From Prorocentrum cordatum (taxonomy: Eukaryota; Sar; Dinophyceae; Prorocentrales; Prorocentraceae), in the NCBI GenBank assembly GCA_963575745.1, contig CAUYUJ010016289.1:217406-281405 (forward strand): a DNA stretch of 64,000 bases. The letters are read 5' to 3'. The position numbers were made by a program, and so were the translations under genes. This document shows positions 22,932-33,198 of the stretch, piece by piece; within the stretch, counting starts at the first letter, position 1, and every line of letters starts with the position of its first letter. A model generated the notes under the pieces. It saw only the letters and a program-made list of their open reading frames with translations, did no database searches and had not been told where the DNA came from.

Positions 22932-23090
22932 TTGCTCCTCCTCCTCCTCCTCCTCCTCCTCCTCCTCCTCCTCCTCCTCCTCCTCCTCCTCCTCCTCCTC
23001 CTCCTCCCCCTCCATTTCCCCCTCCATTTCCTCCTCTTCCTCCCCCTCCCCCTCCTCCTCCTCCTCCTCCTCCTCCTCCTCCTTTCCGTC
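22932..23090. repeat. (CTC)n microsatellite
   Basis: A nearly pure run of CTC/TCC triplets of about 160 bases, with a central interruption containing CCATTTCC. A polypyrimidine/polypurine tract; the Glu-rich and Pro-rich open frames it produces are not genes. Confidence 0.9.
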
Positions 23091-23389
23091 CCGCCCCGCC
23101 CCCTCCCCTCCTTCGGTTCCCTCATTTCTCGCCGTTGATTCGCTTCCCCTTCGGTTACTGTTCGTTTCTCGTTTCCCTTTCTCGCGTCCCAACCCCAGGT
23201 GATGCCAGCCGCGCAACTGCCGCCATCATTATCCTTACTCTCCTCCCGCCTTCTCTCCTCCCCCTCCTCACGCCTCCTATCGTACATCATGCCTCCTAAT
23301 TACCTTGTACCTCCAACCTGCATCCGAACATCGCCTCATGAGCGCTGTCAACTGCTGCAAACTGCGCAACTCTCGCCGCTTTCGTGAGC

Positions 23390-24320
23390 TCGTGAGTGCG
23401 CGGTTTCGCGGAGGCCAAAACTTCACCTCGTCTCAATGGGTGGCGCTAGCGGTACAACTGTCGCCGCAGTCGTGAGCTTGTGGGGATCAACGGAGTGCGG
23501 CCTTACGCAGACCAAGTCTGGACCTCGCTTCCCTGGGTTGCGCCAACTGCGCGTATGTCGTCACGCTCCTGAAGGGCAGTTCCACCCAAACCCAAACTAG
23601 ATCTCGACTCTTTGGGTGGTGCGAACTGTGCAACTGGCGCCGCTTTTGGGAGCTCGTGGGGGGATCAGCGTAGCGCAGTATTTCGCAGACCCAAACGAGA
23701 CCTCGCCTCCATAGATGGTGCCAAGTGCGCAATTGCCGCCGCACCCAAACTTGACCTCGCCTCCGTGAGTGGTGCCAACTGCGCAACTCCCGCCACTTTC
23801 GTGAGCTTGTGGGGGTGCAGCAGGATGCTGTCTTGCCCACACCCGAACTTAACTTCGCCTCCATGGGTGGCGCCCGGTTCGCAACGGTTGCCACTTTCGT
23901 GGGTTTGTGGGGTCCCGCGGCGCGCGGTCTCGCCCCCATGGATGGCGCCAACTGTAGACTTGTCCACCGCATTGCCCCTGTACGCAGATTCCAACTCGAC
24001 CTTGCCTCCCTGGGTGGTGCCGAATGCGGCACTGCTGCCACTTGCGCGAAGTGCGGTCTTACCCAGACCCAAGCTTGACCTCACTTCCGCGGGTGGTCCC
24101 AACTGCGCGACTGTCGTCACCTCCGTGGGTTCTCTGGGGGTGTCCACGGAGTGCGATAAAGTTCGCGAGATTGTGTAGGGCCCAGCTGAGTACAGCCTTT
24201 CGCGGACCCAAAAGTGGCCTCGTTTCTAGGGTAGTGCGAACTGCACAGCTCTTGTTACTTCTGTGAGCCTGTGGCGGTCCAGAGCAGCGCGGTCTTACAC
24301 AGACCCAAACGAGGCCCTGC
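23390..24320. repeat. Diverged tandem array, about ten units of roughly 95 bp
   Basis: Units share CAGACCCAAAC, then CTCGCCTCC, then TGGGTGGTGCCAACTGCGC, then CGCCACTTTCGTGAGC, then GTGCGGTCTTACG leading into the next CAGACC. Copies begin near 23404, 23509, 23590, 23687, 23743, 23838, 23934, 23980, 24060 and 24205, with some shortened. On the minus strand the array reads as an irregular repeat protein, but frames shift between units. A satellite or exon-repeat origin cannot be separated without more copies. Confidence 0.7.
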
Positions 24321-24329
24321 GCACGGTAG

Positions 24330-25275
24330 AGACGACGACGACGATGACGACGACGGTCTGACAGCCCCCAGTGCGCATCCGGTCGCGCCTGCGAGTCGAG
24401 CTCGTGCCCGTGGCCAGGGAGCTCTGCGAACACTGTGGCCCCGCCGAGCCACCCCGCCAGGTGCTCTGCCGCCGCAAATGGCATCCGCGCGCGGACGGGG
24501 CGGGGGCGCGCCCCCCGCGCGCAGCGCGGCGGCCGCCTCGCCAGAAGCAAGGAAGGGGGGAGAAGGAGAAGGGGGAGGAGAGAGGGAAAGAGAGGGCAAA
24601 GAGAGAGGGCAAGGGGAGGGGGGAGGGGGGAGACGGGGAGGGGGGAGATCAGAGTGGAGGGGGGAGGAGGCGGGGGGATGGGGGATACGAAAAGGGAGGT
24701 GGGGGGGGAGATGGGGGATGGGAAGGGGAGGTGGGAGAGGGGAGGTGGAGGAAGGGGGGAGAGTGCACGGGGGTTCGGCTCGGCTCCCCACGAAAGTGCT
24801 GAGCAAGCGAACGGCAGCTGGGGGAGAGCGCCTTCCATTAACTTTTTGGTCGCAGCGGCACCGATCCACGCCGCGGTCGAAAGCAGCCAAGGGGCACTGC
24901 GGGGCCTAAGTAAGCACAACAAGAAGAGAAAGGCGTGGGTATGGGGGGGGGGAGGCCGCGGGCGGCCGACACGCTCAGAGCATGTAGCTTTTGCTCTTCG
25001 TTTGACGACTTGACGCGCGCGCGGGCCCCGGGCTTGTGCGGCGCGTCTGCTTGTGTGGCGAGTCGCCCACCCGCGACGACCGAAAAGTGCGCCAGAACGT
25101 AAGCCTGCAAACGCTTTCCATGAGACGGCCAGTCCAAGGGCACGGCCCAAGGGCGCGCAACGGGCCCTGGGCGCGGCCGCCGGCACCCGCCCAGACTGCA
25201 GAGCGGCGTCGGCCGCCACGCGCAGCAAGCGACGCGCCCAGCCGCCCGCACGAGTGGCCGGCGGGGCCCGCCGAA
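24330..25275. other. Non-coding interval with purine-rich tract
   Basis: Includes a short GAC-rich run (24331-24358) and a G/A-rich tract at about 24545-24770 with repeats of GGGGAGG. No recognisable coding frame. Confidence 0.5.
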
Positions 25276-25279
25276 ACCT

Positions 25280-25940
25280 AAGTTGCTGCTGCTGCTGCTG
25301 ACGCCTCCTCGGCCTCCTCCTCCTCCTTTTCCTCGTCCTCCTCCTCCTTTTCCTCCTCCTCATCCTCCTCCTCCTTTTCCTCCTCCTCCTCCTCCTCCTC
25401 CTCCTCCTCCTCCTCCCGGGCGCCTCCTCCTCCGCCTCCTCCTCCGCGCCTCCCTCCTCCTCCGCCTCCTCTCCCGGCCTCCTCCTCCTCCTCCTCCTCT
25501 TCCGTCCTCGCTCCTCCTCCTCCTCCTCCTACCTCCTCCTTTTTCCTCTCCTCCCTCCTCCTCCCTCCTCCTCCTCCGCCTCCTCCTTCCTCCTCCTCCT
25601 CCTCTCCTCCTCCTCCTCCTCCGCCTCCGCCTCTTCCTCCTCCTCCTCCTCCTCCTCCTCCTCCTCCTCCTCCTCCTCCTCCTCCTCCTCCTCCCCTCCT
25701 CCTCCCCTCCTCCTCCTCCTCTCCTCCTCCTCCTCCTCTCCTCCTCCTCCTCCTTCCTCCTCCTCCTCCCCCTCCTCCCCTCCTCCTCCTCCTCCTCCTC
25801 CTCCCTCCTCCTCCTCCTCCTCCTGCCTCCTCCTCCTCTCCCTTTTCTCTGTCCTCCTCCTCTTCCTCCTCCGCCTCCTCCTCCCCCCCCTCCTCCTCAT
25901 CCTCCTCTTCTTCCTCCTCCTCTTCCCCCTCCTCCATTAC
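25280..25940. repeat. (CCT)n/(CTC)n polypyrimidine tract of about 650 bp
   Basis: Nearly uninterrupted CCT-type triplets with occasional CCG, TTT and CAT interruptions. The matching frames (poly-Leu, poly-Pro, poly-Glu, poly-Gly) are artefacts. This is the longest simple-sequence tract in the window and a mirror-like polypurine/polypyrimidine sequence. Confidence 0.9.
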
Positions 25941-25944
25941 GTTT

Positions 25945-27195
25945 TAGTCAATCCTTTCGTTCCTTGTCCCCCTCGGCCTGGATATCCTCTTTCGTCTACT
26001 CCTGCATCCAAGTCCGTGACACACCATCCGACGTGTCCGTGGGCCAGGGCGAACGTTCCGCTGGAGACTGTACAACAAGCTACTACCCCGACGCTTGAAA
26101 TGTCCACCAGTTACATGGATGGAGAGCGTTAATTTTTCAAGCCGTGTCTATCGCTTTGGCGCAGCGCACGTTAATTTATAATCTTCCAACGTTCACTCGC
26201 ATCGGTACTCTTGCGAAACGTGGCTCTTGTCTTGGCTCCAGACACACTCTCCTTACAAGCCTCCAACAATTACAGATAAATGCTGGCACGTTTGCGAAAT
26301 TGGGCTGACGACTGAGACTTCCTCAAATGTCTGAAAGAACGTGCGACGTTGTGTAGCAGGCACACCGATGAAGAGCGATGCCTTTTCAAGGGCTCTCGCC
26401 TGAAACTTCGTCTGATGTTATGACTAGAAGCACCAGAAGAACATGGCGGGCTCACGGGCGCTGGTCTTTCCAACGGGGGGGCTAGCGCAATGAACAAGAA
26501 GACTTGCAGGGACAAGTGAAGGAGGGACTTGAAACGGGAGGGTGAATTTCACAGCATCGCTACTACACAGTAGGATTACCCTGGTCCTCCTCTTTCTTTT
26601 CTTCCGCCAACTACAACAATCCCACCAGCTCTCTGGGCGCAGGTGGTTTGGGGCGTTTCTTCTTCCACCGTTTTCTTCCCCTTCGGGGAAGGGTTTATCA
26701 CTGTTCCCTATTAGTATACACCCCCTCCCCCAGGCGACTGGGAGCCAACCCGGGACAATGAAGGCCCCCCCCACCATTCCTTGTAAAAAATACTTCGACG
26801 GAAAGACCCCACATGGGAATCCCCTGGGCGAGTCTGGACAAAGCCCTCACCGTCGTCCTCGTGGTTGGTGAGGCGTCCTGGCTGTCTCTTCTGCGCATAT
26901 TTCTTCTCGCCCTGGCGCGGGCCCCTCCCCCGCCCCCCACGTTGCCCCCGACCTCGCCCCCCTGTTTTTTGTTCGCGCCCCGCCACCTCCTCGCTTTTCC
27001 ATTGCATGAGCGCGCACGTCGGTTTCCCTCGGCGCCGTCGCCGCCTCGGCCAGCACAGGCGCGCTCTCTAATGGCCACGTCGCGCAGCCGCTGGGACAAC
27101 CCCGCGGGCCAGGCTGTCGGGGCAACCCCGCAGGCCGCTCGGGCGCAAGACCAAGCCGCTGGGACAACCCCGCGGGCTTCGAGCGGGGCGCAGCC
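25945..27195. other. Interval without a supportable gene
   Basis: Mixed-composition DNA. Open frames exist on both strands near 26.8-27.1 kb, but none shows a known motif. I see no repeat structure beyond short C-rich runs. Confidence 0.4.
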
Positions 27196-27199
27196 GCGC

Positions 27200-28460
27200 T
27201 CAGGCGGGCAGCACGAAGCCCAGCTCTGCCGCGAGCTGCCTCGCCTCCGCCCTGGACAAAACCGCTCTCTCGTCGAACTCCAGGAGCGCCTTCCGCGGGG
27301 ACGCCGGCGGCCCTCGCTCCAGGAACTCCCGCGGCGGCGGCCGCAGGATCAGCACGTCGCGCACGCGCGTGGCGCGGGAGAGCATGACGTCCGACCACCA
27401 CTGCTCGTCCGACATGCCCGCGCGGCCAGCGCCCTCGTCTCTCGCGCAGTCGACGGTGACGCCCCTGCGCAGCGTCTGGCCCTGCGACAGCGTGGAGGCC
27501 AGGCAGGACGCGCGCGCCATGGCGAAACCCGAGCGGCGCGCGCCGTGCGCCCCCGAGCTCTGCCATGTGAACTCCCGTTCGCTGGGCCTGAACATCAGCA
27601 AGTTCCGCGCCCGCGCCTGGGCCTGGCCGCCGTCGTCGGCGCCTTCGGCGCCCTGTCGCAGCACCTCGGCGACCTCCTGGTAGATCGGAGACTCCGTGAA
27701 GCCGTGCACCTGCAGCCAGATTCCCTGCGGTAGGAAGCGGGGGCGAAAGAGCTGGCCTGCCGAGCACTCCTAGTGCCGCTGCTCGTCCTCGCGGTGGAAC
27801 CCGAAAGACACGACGGTGGCCCGCTGCTCCTGTTCGAGCCCCAACTTCTTCTTCAGCTCTTTCTGCGCTGCCGTGAACCGCGCCTCCATGCCGACGTGGG
27901 CCGGCAAGACGCCGTGGATGTCCCTCGTCTTGCGCGTGTTCGGGACGTTCAGGAGGCGCCGACCCGCGTCGGGATCACCCCGAATCGCGCCGCACTCGTC
28001 AACGGCCTGCAGGAAAACGAGGGGTACGCCCAGACGCCGAGCGTCGCGACGAGCACGCGTGTTCATCCACCTCGCAAGCGTTTCCCAATAGATGCCCATG
28101 CCGAAGCCGAGCCGAAAGTTCTCGTGCTGGCGCCGAGGGTCCAGGACGCCGCGGTTGTCCGTGGCCAACGTCTTCTCCCAGGCGGACCAGACCTCCGGTG
28201 GGAAGGGCTTGCCCTCGCGCGTGCAGCCCAAGAGCGTGATCAGCGGGTCCCCAGGCTCGAAGCGCTTCGTGCCCTTCAGCTCGAAGACGCAGGGGATCTG
28301 AAAGATGACCTTGATGGCGTGCTGGAGCTCCACCGTCGGCGGGTCCGCGTACCTGTACGACTCGTCGTCGTCCAGGCGCTCGCTCACGTCCGTCAGGAGG
28401 CCAATGTTGCCGGGTGGGCTTCAGCTGCAAGAAATCGCCGAAATGGAACATGATGGGCAC
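27200..28460 (-). pseudogene. Pif1-like DNA helicase, C-terminal half, with frameshift and amber stop
   Basis: Begins with FHFGDFLQLKP (about 28420-28455), matching helicase motif III of Pif1-type enzymes. It continues through LLNVPN and GVLPAHVG, equivalent to the Pif1 segment before the last motifs. After a stop it ends with FAMARASCLASTLSQGQTL near 27500 and VMLSRATRVRDVLI near 27370, equivalent to motifs V and VI. Pif1 helicases unwind DNA 5' to 3', and related ones are carried by Helitrons. A one-base phase change near 28405 and an in-frame TAG at 27770 break the frame; the segments on both sides of the TAG share the same phase. Motifs I and II are absent because the copy stops at the tandem array at 28466. 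A transposon-derived or host paralogue cannot be distinguished. Confidence 0.7.
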
Positions 28461-28466
28461 GCGCCA

Positions 28467-28935
28467 GAAGTGGCCGACAGTTGGCTCCAGAGATTCAGAA
28501 TGTGGCCCGGGAGTGGTGTTCTGGGAACACGAAGAACACGAAGTGGCCTACAGTTGGTTCCGGGCATTCGAAATGTGGCCCGGGAGTGGTGTTCTGGGAG
28601 CACGAAGAACACGAAGTGGCCTATAGTTGGCTCCGGGCGTTCAAAATGTGGCCTGGGAGTGGCGTTTTCGCATCGCGAGAGCCCAAAAGTGGAGACAGTT
28701 ACAGGAATTGGATGACCCGCTCGGATTAGTAACGTGATCCGCGGGCCTCACAGGGAGGGGGTTCCCGCTTGAGACTTCCTCGAAATTCACTCACCGACGA
28801 GCCAGGGAATGGCGTTCTGGCAGCGCGAAAGCCCAAAAATGGTGACAGTTACAAGAATTGGATGACCCGCTTGGATTATTAACATGATCCGCGGGCCCCA
28901 TGGGGAGGGGGTTCCCGCTTGAGATGTCCTCGCAA
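28467..28935. repeat. Two adjacent tandem repeats: 73-bp x3, then 150-bp x2
   Basis: Units beginning GAAGTGGCC start at 28467, 28540 and 28613, giving a 73-base period; each contains ATGTGGCC(C/T)GGGAGTGG. The third copy grades into a second repeat. Two copies of about 122 bases, at 28661-28782 and 28811-28932, share TTGGATGACCCGCT, GATCCGCGGGCC and GGAGGGGGTTCCCGCTTGAGA, 150 bases apart. The array begins exactly where the helicase homology stops. Confidence 0.8.
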
Positions 28936-28959
28936 TGCACGCACAAACGAGGCCCAAGG

Positions 28960-29165
28960 CGAGTGAGTGAGTGAGTGACTGACGGACTGATTGACTGGCG
29001 ATGACGATGATCATCACACTCTCTCACGCGCACACTCATCATCATCATATGGAGTTCATGAGCGTGTGAGTGAGTGCGTGCTGATGAGTCAGTGAGTGAG
29101 TGAGTGAGTGAGTGACTGACTGAGTGAGTGAGTGAGTGAGCTAGTGAGTGAATGAGTGAGCGCAC
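28960..29165. repeat. (GTGA)n microsatellite, interrupted
   Basis: Two blocks of GTGA repeats, 28962-28995 and 29065-29165, with about 70 bases of other sequence between them. No coding role. Confidence 0.8.
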
Positions 29166-29885
29166 GAAGACAGAAGAGGAGAGGGGGTCTGGTGAGGAGG
29201 TTCCTGCGCGGGGTGTCCAAAGAAAACAAGAACCCCACTTTGGATGTTGGGAAGAATACAAAACACATTCTGCTTCCACATTCAAAACATGCGCAGTGAA
29301 CCCGATGCGGTTTTCCCCTGTGTATGGGGTTGAAGTACAAGAGTACAGAACCCCTGATCCGTTGGTAGAGAGATGGAGGGATAGATGGATATCTTTCCCT
29401 CCCAAGCGATCAAGGTACGATCGCTCCAACTCAGTACCTGAGCCCAAACGGCCAGGTGCGGGAGAGGTAAGGATAAGGAGTATATATGAGGGTATTACAA
29501 GGGTTCCACACACACACCCCGCCCCGAATCCCGCCCGCGAAGGCAGGACTCGGGATCAGGAGGATGGAATCCGTAACCTCAGAACTCCTTTACCTTAAGT
29601 CTGAAAAGGCAGCTGGGCTAAAAGTCAGCGAAGCCACAGCTGCAAAGTGAGGTAAGAAGAGATACCTTGGGTCTCTTTTTTCTTCTCCAGGCGGTCTTTG
29701 CCGCCCCCTCGGTGCGCCCCCCAAAACGCTTCGGCACTCGAGGGAGGAGAAGAATGAGACAATGGTAGGCGGAGAAAGAAGATCTGAGCACCAAGGCAAC
29801 GTAAACCGCCTCGCAAGATTTGCGAGGCAGGTGTTGCCACCAGCTATCAGATTATTCTCGACGCAATATTGTTAAATTGTTAAAA
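29166..29885. other. Non-coding interval right of which the copia element begins
   Basis: No coding frame or repeat recognised. Composition changes from GC-rich to AT-richer around 29.8 kb, approaching the copia element. I looked for a long terminal repeat and saw none. Confidence 0.4.
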
Positions 29886-30070
29886 TATGCATGCTAAGAT
29901 CGCATTGACGAACACAATCTTGAAATCAAACACAAGTCTGTCTAAAAGCAAATGTATGCCAAGATCGCGTTGACGAACACGATCCTGAAAGAAATGCAAG
30001 TCTGTGTTAAAGCAAGTACCTGGCCAGGAGAAAATGTCGTGTTGATGAACACGAAAATGATGTATAAAAT
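29886..30070. repeat. Three imperfect tandem copies, about 68 bp each
   Basis: Copies begin near 29888, 29953 and 30021. They share AAGATCGC(A/G)TTGACGAACAC, then GAAA, then CAAGTCTGT; the third is the most diverged. They lie just beyond the 3' end of the copia-linked ORFs and could belong to its 3' untranslated region or terminal repeat. Confidence 0.6.
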
Positions 30071-30261
30071 CTGTTTGGCGACTCCCGTTGGCGTTGCTCC
30101 TTAGGAGGCTGCCTCGGTGATCGCAAAAGATATCTATATGTGTGTATGGCCACTTGTGTAAAAAATTGAAGTGGCTTAAAAGAATGTATTAGCCACCGCT
30201 CAAGGCGAACTTTGATGAACGGAAGTTCTGCTCTTGAGCAGTGGGCCTTGCGGCCGACTCA

Positions 30262-31632
30262 CTACGCGTCGCCGTCCTTGTAGAACCTGCGGTCCCACAC
30301 CCTCTGGCCGTTGTACGTCACGTAGCTTGTCGTAAACGTTTCCCAAGTTGTCCTCGGGATCCAGTTGCGGAACCAATCGTTGTACGTGATTTCCTGGATG
30401 TACACATACTCGTCGTTGTTGATCGCAATGTAGATCCAACATTTGATGTAGTAACTCCAGTATCGAAGACCCCAATCGCTGTCCTCGAGATTGTGGCGCC
30501 AGTAAGCAGCGTAATCAGATGTACGTGCTCTCTTGGCGCGCGGCATCGCGGGCATGTAGTCCTCTGCGCCTGAGGCGCGGGATGCAGCGGCGTCGCCAGG
30601 AGCAGGGCGCGGCGGCGGCCGCGGCGGCGGCCGCGGCTCCATGGCGTCATCGGACTGTTGGGAGTGTGTATCTGGATCGGTTCTCATCCCTGTACTACCC
30701 CCCCTCTGGTCAGTGTGTGACGGATCAAGGGAGCCTATCAGCTCGTTGGCAATCGCGGCAAGCTTGCGCTGGGCGAACTGTTCACGGGTTCCGTCCCCTC
30801 GAGGGAGAGAAACCGTAATCAGTCCGCGCGCCTGCCGCGTCTGCCTGTCAATGCGCCCCTCGTTCAGCCACCACTTTCTCCGACCAGCCTGTCCTGTCCT
30901 AATACTGACGTCAAGGATGTCCCACGCGTCGCGCATGTCCTCGACTCTCCAGGGCTTCTTGCCGACATTCACGCGGGCTCCTGTCATCTGGTGATGGAAT
31001 CTGAGGTCGTTGAGAAAGCGTTGAATGAGATTGGCGTATGGGTAGTACAGAGGTCGGTCGTCCTCGGATTCGCCCATTAATCTGCATTCGTGTGCAGGCG
31101 GGCTGCCGGCTTCGACCCACTTCTGATACCTCTTCTTGGACGTATTGGCCAATCTCCGCAACTGATCTTTCTCTGTGCCTATGGGGGATCGCGCACCCGT
31201 CATAATGACATGTGCGCCATCCTTCTTGTATCTCGCGACCTGGTCCTCGGACAACGTCGTCTTGATCCAGTTCGTCAACTTCTGGAGGTACGCGAGGTCA
31301 CTCTGTGTGGCGGTGCTCTTACCTGCGGCGCCTACGGCCACAGTGTATTGCCAACATATATCACAGAGTGCGCCGTCACCTGTGACGATACCGAGGGACA
31401 GATCTCGACCGCAATTGTTACAGAGCGGTATGGGATGCAAGATCGTCTCGGGGGCCCCTGCAGAAGTCAGGTGATCGCGGGATCCCCAGCGGGTGTCCTG
31501 ACCGCGAGCGAGGCTCTGACCGATCTGATTGATCGCCTCACGATTGATCTCGGTGTTTGGTCTGGAAGCGATCGATCTGCTTAAACCCTCGATCTCGATC
31601 CGAGACAACCTTTCCCCCGGCAGTCCTTTGTA
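30262..31632 (-). CDS. Last ORF of the copia tail, with CxxC-CxxC zinc motif
   Basis: Continues in the same phase after the TAG at 31633-31635. An early CNNC followed about 18 residues later by CDIC (near 31350-31420) suggests a zinc ribbon. A Lys/Arg-rich helical region and a RPPPRPPPRP linker follow (30590-30625), then a Tyr/Trp-rich C-terminal region with YWRHN, WSYYIKCWIYI and WFRNWIP. The first ATG is well inside the frame and the open stretch begins with a TTG, so the start is unclear. Function unknown. Confidence 0.5.
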   Translation of the reverse strand, partial: YKGLPGERLSRIEIEGLSRSIASRPNTEINREAINQIGQSLARGQDTRWGSRDHLTSAGAPETILHPIPLCNNCGRDLSLGIVTGDGALCDICWQYTVAVGAAGKSTATQSDLAYLQKLTNWIKTTLSEDQVARYKKDGAHVIMTGARSPIGTEKDQLRRLANTSKKRYQKWVEAGSPPAHECRLMGESEDDRPLYYPYANLIQRFLNDLRFHHQMTGARVNVGKKPWRVEDMRDAWDILDVSIRTGQAGRRKWWLNEGRIDRQTRQARGLITVSLPRGDGTREQFAQRKLAAIANELIGSLDPSHTDQRGGSTGMRTDPDTHSQQSDDAMEPRPPPRPPPRPAPGDAAASRASGAEDYMPAMPRAKRARTSDYAAYWRHNLEDSDWGLRYWSYYIKCWIYIAINNDEYVYIQEITYNDWFRNWIPRTTWETFTTSYVTYNGQRVWDRRFYKDGDA

Positions 31633-33195
31633 CTATATCTTGACGTTGTCGGTATCCTCAGTACCGCCATGGCATACGTTCTCCTCACGAAGACGGCGAG
31701 CCTGCTTCTGCAAGGTAGCCTCGTTGTCGCCCTCCTCGCGCTTGAGTCCCGTCTGTTCAGCTATGATGCGTACCATAGTCTCCTGATCGGGAGCTGCAGA
31801 CGCAACACTGCCTGGGTCCTGGGGAATATCCTGCTCAGCGCCCTCTTCTCGAGGCGCAGCAGGTGTTTCCACCAGCTCTTCCCACGCAGGAAACTCTGGA
31901 TCACCGTATGTCGCAGTACAATTTTTGTATAGGTCACGCAATGCCTGAAGTGCATGGTGGTTGTCATGGATGACTTCCTTGGCGAAATCTGGTATCTCCA
32001 CAATACTATCTTTCAAGATGTTCTGGTATACTTTGGAAATCCATTGAAAGATGCCAGTGGTCGACTCCTCGATAGTCTCCGGGTCGAGGTAGTGTACCAA
32101 CTTTTTGAAGAAGTGATCTGCACCACAATTGGGTAAGTCATGTGCCCACTTGTGGGTATGATTGTAGTTCAAATGATATGACTCCGCGTTCCATGCTTTC
32201 GATCCAAATCGAATTTCAAATTGTAAATGTGACTGAATTTTGTCCATTACGATTCTGGCTGCGCCACTGTGTATCTCAATGATCTGCCTCATCTTGATCA
32301 TAGGCGAATCCACCAATAGCGCCGATGTCCAACAATACACGCGGCAATCATCAGACTGTCTAATCCATCTTGAATCCTCGTCGGGGTCGTAGTCTGGATG
32401 ATCAAGGAAATTCGATGGCGGATCAATGATGTTATCGAGGATGCTTGCCTCGATCTGCTCTTCTGCTTGGATGTCTGCCGAGAGGTCTGCCCTCATATTG
32501 TCGTTCGCAGCTTTCTCATCTGCAGTAAGAACGATATTTGATATGTCCACGATTACGGTGATCAGTGGATCATGCGATAATGCTGTACCCTGTCGAGGAA
32601 TGTCGCCCGTCTGAGCGTTGTCCTCGGCAGGTGTGGCCACCAGCTCGTCTGGATCAGGTGTCCGTGGAGCGGGCCTTCTTGGTGGTGCACGCGGAATACG
32701 TGGTCTATGGATGCTAGGCATTCCAAGGTATGGTAAGCTGCCGCTAACCTTGTGCTGCAGTATGTCCTCGCTGCAAGATGTCGGGCCTTTCAGGGCAGTC
32801 TCCATCCATGTTGGATCGATGGCGTGCTCTTCGATACGAATCGGCAATGCAAATACAACGCCCTTGAGGGGCATGCTTTTGTCATTATACCAGATATTTA
32901 CCCATCGTAAACCGTAGTTGAGAATAGGTACTTGTACCGCAAAGAACTTGTCGAAGATGCCGAAATGGACGATTGGACCATATATGTGTCCCTTGGACAA
33001 GGCAATCTTGGTATTGTGATTGCCTTTGGGCCAATGGTTGTCGTAGTGGAAGCATTTGGTAGAGCCCCAATTCTCAATGACAATGAAGTCGCCCATTCGA
33101 ACATCGTTAAATGCAGGACGACGATCCCAATCTTTTTGCATGATATTTGCTGTGATTGGTCGAAGAGCTTCACGACAATGTGATAATGCAACCAA
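31633..33195 (-). CDS. Unknown 520-residue ORF following the phosphotransferase-like ORF
   Basis: In the same reading frame as the preceding ORF and separated from it only by a TAA and one codon. The N-terminal 140 residues are Trp/Phe/Gly-rich with a beta-rich look (repeated FGIFDKFFAVQVP-like hydrophobic patches). A Pro/Arg linker follows, then an acidic helical region with HYLDPETIEESTTG-type segments. No domain recognised. Either a separate cistron or part of a polyprotein broken by a nonsense change. Ends at TAG 31633-31635. Confidence 0.55.
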   Translation of the reverse strand: MVALSHCREALRPITANIMQKDWDRRPAFNDVRMGDFIVIENWGSTKCFHYDNHWPKGNHNTKIALSKGHIYGPIVHFGIFDKFFAVQVPILNYGLRWVNIWYNDKSMPLKGVVFALPIRIEEHAIDPTWMETALKGPTSCSEDILQHKVSGSLPYLGMPSIHRPRIPRAPPRRPAPRTPDPDELVATPAEDNAQTGDIPRQGTALSHDPLITVIVDISNIVLTADEKAANDNMRADLSADIQAEEQIEASILDNIIDPPSNFLDHPDYDPDEDSRWIRQSDDCRVYCWTSALLVDSPMIKMRQIIEIHSGAARIVMDKIQSHLQFEIRFGSKAWNAESYHLNYNHTHKWAHDLPNCGADHFFKKLVHYLDPETIEESTTGIFQWISKVYQNILKDSIVEIPDFAKEVIHDNHHALQALRDLYKNCTATYGDPEFPAWEELVETPAAPREEGAEQDIPQDPGSVASAAPDQETMVRIIAEQTGLKREEGDNEATLQKQARRLREENVCHGGTEDTDNVKI

Positions 33196-33198
33196 CCA

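Noticed and set aside
22449-23299. Glu-rich and Pro-rich open frames
   Set aside because: Produced by the (CTC)n tract in each frame; flanking residues show no domain.
23390-24320. CRISPR-like array
   Set aside because: Units are contiguous diverged tandem repeats with no constant repeat plus unique spacer pattern, and the organism is a eukaryote.
25278-26098. Poly-Gly/Glu/Leu open frames over 200 codons
   Set aside because: Translations of the (CCT)n tract.
26690-26770. Possible tRNA-derived SINE (GGTTGGCTCC resembling a B box on the minus strand)
   Set aside because: No matching A box at proper spacing and no tail or second copy.
28305-28729. + strand frames of 136 and 82 codons across the 73-bp array
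   Set aside because: They merely translate the tandem repeat; period 73 changes frame each unit.
29166-30240. 3' LTR of the copia element
   Set aside because: No TG...CA bounded repeat with a partner could be found; the partner end is missing.
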